DNA from: Cytophagales bacterium
GTDB taxonomy: Bacteria; Bacteroidota; Bacteroidia; Cytophagales; Cyclobacteriaceae
Reading direction: 5' to 3'
NCBI GenBank assembly: GCA_003500135.1
Contig: DNTA01000212.1
Coordinates: 1-10,582 of the forward strand
Length of the DNA stretch: 10,582 nt
The notes beneath the pieces were generated by a model. The model did no database searches, had not been told where the DNA came from, and saw only the letters and a program-made list of their open reading frames with translations. The position numbers and the translations under genes are program-made. Positions within the stretch are counted from its first letter, which is position 1, and the number at the start of each line of letters is the position of its first letter. This document shows positions 6,118-10,582 of this stretch, one piece after another.

Positions 6118-9100
6118 ATGAAACGAACAAAAAAACATTACCACCTGATCCTTAAAGCAATTTTACCTGGCCTTATCATATTGTTGGTCAATGCATGGAC
6201 GGGCTTTTCGCAATATGTGCCTTTTACCCAAATAACTGATGATGAGGCGCCACAGGAATACCCGGCCTTTTGGGGCTATTTTATTGCCTATGAAGATCAA
6301 CGAAACGGGGGAGATCCTGATATCTATTTATACAATACCCTGGACCAAACAGAAATAGCATTGACACAGGACCCCAATACTTCAGCAAAGTATCCGGACA
6401 TTTATGAAAGCAGGGTGGTATGGCAGGATAATCGCAGTGGCGACTGGGATATTTTTACATACAACACCAACACCCCTGCCATCGATCCTCAGCCGCTATT
6501 TACATGGGAAGGGGATCAGATAGAACCTGCCATATATGGTGACTACCTTGCTTTTACCGATAAAAAGCCCGGTGTGACCAGCTATAACATCTGGACCTAC
6601 CAGTTCAGTACGGGTAACCTGCAACGTTTGACCGATGACACCGATGGTGATCAAAGGGTACCGGATATATTTGAAAATGTAGTAGTATGGCAGGATGCCC
6701 GTATGGGCAACCGGGATATTTATATGTATAGTATCACCACGGATGAATACAGGATCATAACGGATGATCCGGCAGACCAGGTGCATCCTTCCATAGATAA
6801 TTATCGCATAGTATGGGAAGATTACCGCGATGGCGATGCCAATATTTACATGGAAAACCTGAGATTTGGTATCGGAACTGTATTCGAAGGATATGATTGG
6901 CCCATAGTAGCAGGAGATAATCCATCACAGCAAGACCCCAGCAGCCAGAAATATCCGCATATCTATGATGACAACCTCGTATTTATGGATTTCCGAAATG
7001 GCAACTGGGATGTTTACCTTTATAAATTCTTCAACCCTATAGTTGGTAATTTGCACCGGATCACCACAGAAGCACAGGACCAGAAATATCCGGTGGCTTA
7101 TGATAAATATGTGGTTTGGCAGGACGAAAGAAGATGGGACGGTAGCGGTCCTTATGCCTCGGACATCTGGATGTGGGAATTTCCTCCGGGGGCAGACCTT
7201 GGTATATATGTTGAAACAAACGGCGATCCCATCGAATTGGGAGCCGAATTGCATTATTACGTGCATGTGTACAACGCAGGTCCACAGGATGCCCAGAATG
7301 TTGAGTTATTCAACCGGTTACCCTCCAATGTAGACTTTGTAACGGTTTATAACAATAGTGGTCTCGGTTGTAGCCGGGTTGGTCGTGAGCTTACCTGTCT
7401 ACTCGGTACCATTCCCTCCGGTGAAGGCGATACCGTCGAAATCGTGGTCTCAGCCGTTGAAGAGGATGAACTGGTCAACTTCACCATGGTATCATCCGAT
7501 GAAGATGACCTCAATCCGGATAATAATGAAGTGTATACCTATACTACCGTTCAATGGAAAGTACCGGCTATACTGGGTCCCGGTTATATGCCAAATTTCG
7601 ACATGGATGCCTCGGGAAATATCCATGTCACTTATCTGTCAGAGATAGGCGATCCCGACAACCTGAATTACGCCATGCGCTCCAGAGCTTCATGGTCTCA
7701 TCATGTACTTGACGATAAAGCCATTGAATGTATGCTGGATGTGGATTCTGATGATAGTGTGCATATTGCCTATGTCGAAATGGATTACGACAACAGCGGA
7801 CAGTATACGCTGAATTATATAAAGGGATTCGGAGATCAATGGAATGCATCTCAAAAGTTGGAAGACAACTTCTCGGGAATTTATAATATTGATATAAGCG
7901 TAAGCCCTTCAGGTATAGTGTACATTTCTTACCTGGATAACAGGTGGGGCGGAGACGTAAATATCTTTTACTATAAAAACGGTAGCTGGCATGGGCCATT
8001 TACGGTTCAAAATGTAAGTGGCTATAACGATCAGGCGCTGGAAGTTGATGGTAATGGCAAGTTACATATCGTATTTTATAGCCTGGGTATGAACCAGGGA
8101 TTATTTTATTTAACCAATGCGCCAGACAGTGCATGGCAATCTCCTGAACACATTGAAGCAAATTGGGATGGGTCACAATTGGAAACTTTGTCGCTGGATC
8201 TTGCTTTGGGTGTCTATAATAAACCTCACGTCAGTTATGTGGGGCAACACAATCAGGATAATAACGAAAATTTTAAATATGCCAATAAAACAGGTGTTAA
8301 TTGGGATTTCGAAAAAGTGAGATCGCAAAATATGGGCAACCCTAATACCCTGGATGTAGATCAGGCCGGACATGCCCATTTGCTTTTGCACGATATGGAC
8401 CTTGGAGAACTGGTTTACAGTCATAATATTTCCGGAAGCTGGCAAAATAAAATCATTGATTTCTGGCCGGATGAAATATCAGATATCATGGTGGATGGCA
8501 TTGGATATGTCCATATGATATACAGCAAAGACGGATTGTTGAAATATGTTACCGATACTCCTCCGCCGCTATATCCTGAAATTTCTGTCACCCCGACGGA
8601 ACTTGATTTCTGGAAATATGTGGTGGGAGATACCACAGACGGCAAAACAGTCACCATTCGTAATATCGGGGAATCAAACCTGGTCATTGATGATATAAAA
8701 CTGGTTTGGCCCGACTCACTGCATTTCAGTTTCGAGGTGAATGGTTGCGATGTTCTGACCCCCGGGGAGAGCTGCACGGTAGAAGTGGCGTTTAACCCTC
8801 AGTCATGGAACGATAAAGTAGCGCTGCTATGGATCGAATCGAATGATCCCGATAATGACGTCACTTCAGTGAAATTGACGGGCGAAGGCCTGGAAGCGCT
8901 GGTATATGCCACAGGAAATCCTGATTTTGGGGATGTGGAAGTAGGCGACAGCGCCAGTACTACCTTTTCTTTATTTAATATCGGGAACACCTATGCCTCT
9001 GTACAGTTGATTACCATTGAAGGTGATGACCCGGGATCATTTTATGCGCTTGATGCGCCAGCCACTCCATTCCAGTTGGAATCAGGAGATACTATCGAAT

Positions 9101-10155
9101 TCGATATAGTCTTCAAACCAACGGATATCGGTGAGAAACAGGCTGTCCTTAAAATATTTACAACGGGGAATGACAATATAATTGAAATGGAAGGAAATGC
9201 CATCGCACCAACATTCAGTATTTCAGGTGCGGTGTCATTGCCCGGTGGCGCCCCTGTTACGGCAGGAATAGTCCGGCTCTTCGTACAGGAGGGGACTTTC
9301 TTAAATTCATACCGTTATATCGATCTCACTGCATCTGCTACCTATTTATTTAGCGGATTATCCGTTGGAAATTATACCGTTTTGGTAGAACCTTCTGCAG
9401 CAATTTATGCGGATTATGTACCCACATTTTTAGGCAATGTATGGCGCCCCGGTAATGCCGAAATTTTGGAAATGCATGCCAGTGAAGGGAACAGGGATAT
9501 AGAGCTGGTAACGGCGCCAGAGGATGGCAGCGGATCGGCCAGTATAAGCGGAATATTCATGACCACCGGAAATGCAGGTGGAAGGGCATGGGTGCAAAAC
9601 AGTGCATTTGAAGAAGGTAATCCTGTGGCAAATGTTCCGTTGGTATTACTCAACGAACAAAATGATCTGGTGGCATTTGCCCACAGTGAAACCAACGGAA
9701 CGTTCACATTCGACAAACTGAATGTCGGGAACTATGACATGATCGCATATTACGAAGGTTGGATGATGGATCCTGGCAGGGATGTCATCACAATTGCCGG
9801 CGAAGAGGAAGAAATAGAAATCAGTGTATTAGCCGATGCCGGTCAGATCAATGTCAAAGTTGAAAAAGTAACGGTTTTAGAAGAATTGCATGAAAGTAGG
9901 GGTTTAAGGGTATATCCTAATCCTGCTCATAGTCAATTGAATATTCAATTTGATCAAACCGATATGCAAGTTCCAATATTCTTTCAGGTAATGGACCTCA
10001 ATGGAAGAATGGTATATGAAAATACACAAAACAGGTTAAAATCATCCGGGGATATGTCAATCAATATCAACCAATTGCCGGATGGTGTTTACATTCTGAA
10101 GGTCGTTACCCCTAATAAAGCCTACAAGTCAAGCTTTATCAAAAAAGAAAGGTGA
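6118..10155 (+). CDS. Giant multidomain T9SS-secreted protein with two beta-propellers
   Basis: A 1345-residue surface or extracellular protein. A long signal peptide (about 1-32, basic KRTKKH start, GFSQ near cleavage) is followed by: seven TolB/DPP-IV-like propeller repeats at about 36-356, most built on a (V/I)VWQD-x-R core followed by D-I-Y (e.g. VVWQDNRSGDWDI, VVWQDARMGNRDI, IVWEDYRDGDANI); a DUF11 domain at about 357-477 (NAGPQDAQNV, Cys418/Cys427); a second set of seven repeats at about 483-812 of the type D-x-x-G-x-x-H-(V/I)-x-Y (GNIHVTY, DSVHIAY, GKLHIVF, GYVHMIY); two choice-of-anchor-D/ASH-type domains at about 820-925 and 927-1029 (LDFWKYVVGD, FNPQSW; PDFGDVEVGDSA, FKPTDIG); two carboxypeptidase-regulatory/CnaB-like domains at about 1031-1134 and 1140-1242; and a type A T9SS sorting domain at about 1258-1345 (RVYPNPA, VMDLNGRMVY, LPDGVYILKV, final KKER). 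No enzyme active site is evident. It is the last gene of the set, 18 bp after the lipoprotein gene, with a terminator 39 bp past its stop. Confidence 0.93.
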   Translation: MKRTKKHYHLILKAILPGLIILLVNAWTGFSQYVPFTQITDDEAPQEYPAFWGYFIAYEDQRNGGDPDIYLYNTLDQTEIALTQDPNTSAKYPDIYESRVVWQDNRSGDWDIFTYNTNTPAIDPQPLFTWEGDQIEPAIYGDYLAFTDKKPGVTSYNIWTYQFSTGNLQRLTDDTDGDQRVPDIFENVVVWQDARMGNRDIYMYSITTDEYRIITDDPADQVHPSIDNYRIVWEDYRDGDANIYMENLRFGIGTVFEGYDWPIVAGDNPSQQDPSSQKYPHIYDDNLVFMDFRNGNWDVYLYKFFNPIVGNLHRITTEAQDQKYPVAYDKYVVWQDERRWDGSGPYASDIWMWEFPPGADLGIYVETNGDPIELGAELHYYVHVYNAGPQDAQNVELFNRLPSNVDFVTVYNNSGLGCSRVGRELTCLLGTIPSGEGDTVEIVVSAVEEDELVNFTMVSSDEDDLNPDNNEVYTYTTVQWKVPAILGPGYMPNFDMDASGNIHVTYLSEIGDPDNLNYAMRSRASWSHHVLDDKAIECMLDVDSDDSVHIAYVEMDYDNSGQYTLNYIKGFGDQWNASQKLEDNFSGIYNIDISVSPSGIVYISYLDNRWGGDVNIFYYKNGSWHGPFTVQNVSGYNDQALEVDGNGKLHIVFYSLGMNQGLFYLTNAPDSAWQSPEHIEANWDGSQLETLSLDLALGVYNKPHVSYVGQHNQDNNENFKYANKTGVNWDFEKVRSQNMGNPNTLDVDQAGHAHLLLHDMDLGELVYSHNISGSWQNKIIDFWPDEISDIMVDGIGYVHMIYSKDGLLKYVTDTPPPLYPEISVTPTELDFWKYVVGDTTDGKTVTIRNIGESNLVIDDIKLVWPDSLHFSFEVNGCDVLTPGESCTVEVAFNPQSWNDKVALLWIESNDPDNDVTSVKLTGEGLEALVYATGNPDFGDVEVGDSASTTFSLFNIGNTYASVQLITIEGDDPGSFYALDAPATPFQLESGDTIEFDIVFKPTDIGEKQAVLKIFTTGNDNIIEMEGNAIAPTFSISGAVSLPGGAPVTAGIVRLFVQEGTFLNSYRYIDLTASATYLFSGLSVGNYTVLVEPSAAIYADYVPTFLGNVWRPGNAEILEMHASEGNRDIELVTAPEDGSGSASISGIFMTTGNAGGRAWVQNSAFEEGNPVANVPLVLLNEQNDLVAFAHSETNGTFTFDKLNVGNYDMIAYYEGWMMDPGRDVITIAGEEEEIEISVLADAGQINVKVEKVTVLEELHESRGLRVYPNPAHSQLNIQFDQTDMQVPIFFQVMDLNGRMVYENTQNRLKSSGDMSININQLPDGVYILKVVTPNKAYKSSFIKKER

Positions 10156-10193
10156 TCTGCTGCTTTCAGTAGAAGGTGGTGATGTTTTGAATC

Positions 10194-10224
10194 CCGGTAC
10201 CACCAAACGGTGGTACCGGTTTTT
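10194..10224 (+). terminator. Rho-independent terminator of the five-gene set
   Basis: CCGGTACCACC (10194-10204) and GGTGGTACCGG (10209-10219) form a perfect 11-bp GC-rich stem closed by an AAAC loop, followed at once by five T (10220-10224). It lies 39 bp after the stop of the giant T9SS gene and is the only strong stem-loop plus T tract seen in the window. It therefore marks the likely end of the transcript. On the minus strand there is no comparable T run, so it should work in one direction mainly. Confidence 0.92.
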
Positions 10225-10327
10225 ATGGGATAATATTAACCTCCATCGATATATCAATTATTCTGTTTGAAATATTCAATCCCATTTTATTACCACAATT
10301 ATTTAATAAATATTCTGACTTAGGCAT
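10225..10327. other. A+T-rich noncoding spacer expected to hold the IS left end
   Basis: No gene is seen in these 103 bp. Because the transposase gene ends at 10328 on the minus strand, the outer inverted repeat of its insertion sequence should fall in this stretch, but I could not identify it or a target duplication without the other end. There is an imperfect inverted pair, ATGGGAT..AATATT at 10225-10236 against AATATT..ATCCCAT at 10271-10285 (one arm has two extra bases). CTGACT is repeated at 10315-10320 and 10331-10336. Both could be chance in such A+T-rich DNA. Confidence 0.4.
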
Positions 10328-10582
10328 TTACTGACTAATATTTTTAATGTAGCAAGGCTCGGCTTCAATCATCCGTTTCATTAAGTTATCGAAAATGTTT
10401 TCTTTCATAAAACTTCTGTTGAACCGATAGCAATATTCGTTTAAGTAGTCTTGCAAATCGTTGACGTGATGATGCACGCCTCTTAGCCAGCTTTTCAGGT
10501 TCATCACTACTCGATGTAGTTCTGGGAAATTGCTTCCCTTGTTACCAGAAGCAACCCTTGTTAGGTTTTCAAAATCTGCCTT
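10328..10582 (-). CDS. IS1595-family (ISXO2-like) transposase, C-terminal part
   Basis: Read on the minus strand from the right edge, an uninterrupted frame of 84 codons ends at a TAA (complement of 10328-10330). Counting from the edge, it carries FPELHRVVMNLKSW (19-32), RGVHHHV (34-40) and LQDYLNEYCYRFNR (43-56), then ends MIEAEP...NISQ. The G-x-H-H...YLNE-(Y/F)-x-(Y/F)-RFNR pattern is the hallmark C-terminal part of the DDE_Tnp_IS1595/ISXO2-like transposase domain. The Asn28-Leu-Lys30 stretch probably includes the variable third catalytic position of that family, but this is inferred. The enzyme cuts and rejoins IS ends; the zinc-ribbon N-terminus and the first two catalytic aspartates would lie off the window. 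No stop or frameshift occurs in the visible part, so it may be intact. It faces the export operon tail to tail. Confidence 0.88.
   Translation of the reverse strand, partial: KADFENLTRVASGNKGSNFPELHRVVMNLKSWLRGVHHHVNDLQDYLNEYCYRFNRSFMKENIFDNLMKRMIEAEPCYIKNISQ
10328..10582 (-). mobile_element. IS1595-family insertion sequence, partial at the right edge
   Basis: The transposase fragment shows that an insertion sequence, or its remnant, occupies at least this segment and continues beyond the window. Its outer boundary on this side must lie left of 10328, probably within 10225-10327, since the terminator at 10194-10224 belongs to the preceding operon. Terminal repeats, target duplication and completeness cannot be judged from one end. 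Confidence 0.7.

Noticed and set aside
7043..8320. Several 67-123-residue frames on both strands inside the giant T9SS gene
   Set aside because: None shows a recognisable domain, signal peptide or gene-like context, and the plus-strand 1345-residue frame is fully explained by known domains.
6..10326. TGCCTAAGTCA at 6-16 matched inverted by TGACTTAGGCA at 10316-10326
   Set aside because: An 11-bp match between any two places in 10 kb is expected several times by chance; the left copy is inside kinase coding sequence and has no other mark of an IS end.
10315..10336. CTGACT direct repeat as an IS target duplication
   Set aside because: Six bases, with the second copy overlapping the transposase stop region, so it lies inside the element; IS1595-family elements usually make 8-bp duplications flanking both ends.
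1..10582. CRISPR array, tRNA, rRNA or replication origin
   Set aside because: No regularly spaced repeats, cloverleaf sequences, rRNA signature or iteron/DnaA-box cluster was seen on either strand.

Overview
The window reads as chromosomal DNA of a Bacteroidota bacterium. The evidence is a Reg_prop/Y_Y_Y sensor kinase, a C-terminal type IX secretion (T9SS) sorting domain on a very large secreted protein, OmpA-family and LolA-like envelope proteins ending their signal peptides in A-Q or similar, moderate-to-low GC with A+T-rich spacers, and no consistent Shine-Dalgarno sequences ahead of the genes. No genus can be named from sequence reading alone.

Layout. Positions 2-1798 hold most of a membrane sensor histidine kinase, open at the left edge. 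It is followed by its likely partner, a NarL/FixJ-type response regulator (1860-2495). A 124-bp spacer (2496-2619) contains a 7-bp inverted repeat and an 11-bp sequence also found just ahead of the regulator gene. Five same-strand genes follow with gaps of 11, 32, 65 and 18 bp. They encode an OmpA-domain protein with a central LamG-like region (2620-3855), two secreted proteins that look LolA-like (3867-4481 and 4514-5443), a small lipoprotein (5509-6099) and a 1345-residue T9SS substrate (6118-10155). A strong stem-loop terminator at 10194-10224 closes this set.

Right of the terminator is about 100 bp of A+T-rich noncoding DNA. On the minus strand, 10328-10582 then encodes the C-terminal 84 residues of an IS1595-family (ISXO2-like) transposase that runs off the right edge. 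It has no start codon inside the window, so a start-to-stop ORF search would miss it.

How the parts may work together (inference): the sensor/regulator pair lies directly upstream of what looks like one transcription unit whose five products are all exported. They would be placed in the periplasm (OmpA domain bound to peptidoglycan, LolA-like proteins), on a membrane (lipoprotein) and outside the cell or on its surface (T9SS protein with two predicted beta-propellers). No SusC/SusD pair, glycoside hydrolase, peptidase or other enzyme is encoded here, so this is not an ordinary polysaccharide utilisation locus. A regulated cell-surface or envelope module is the best reading, with its substrate or partner unknown.
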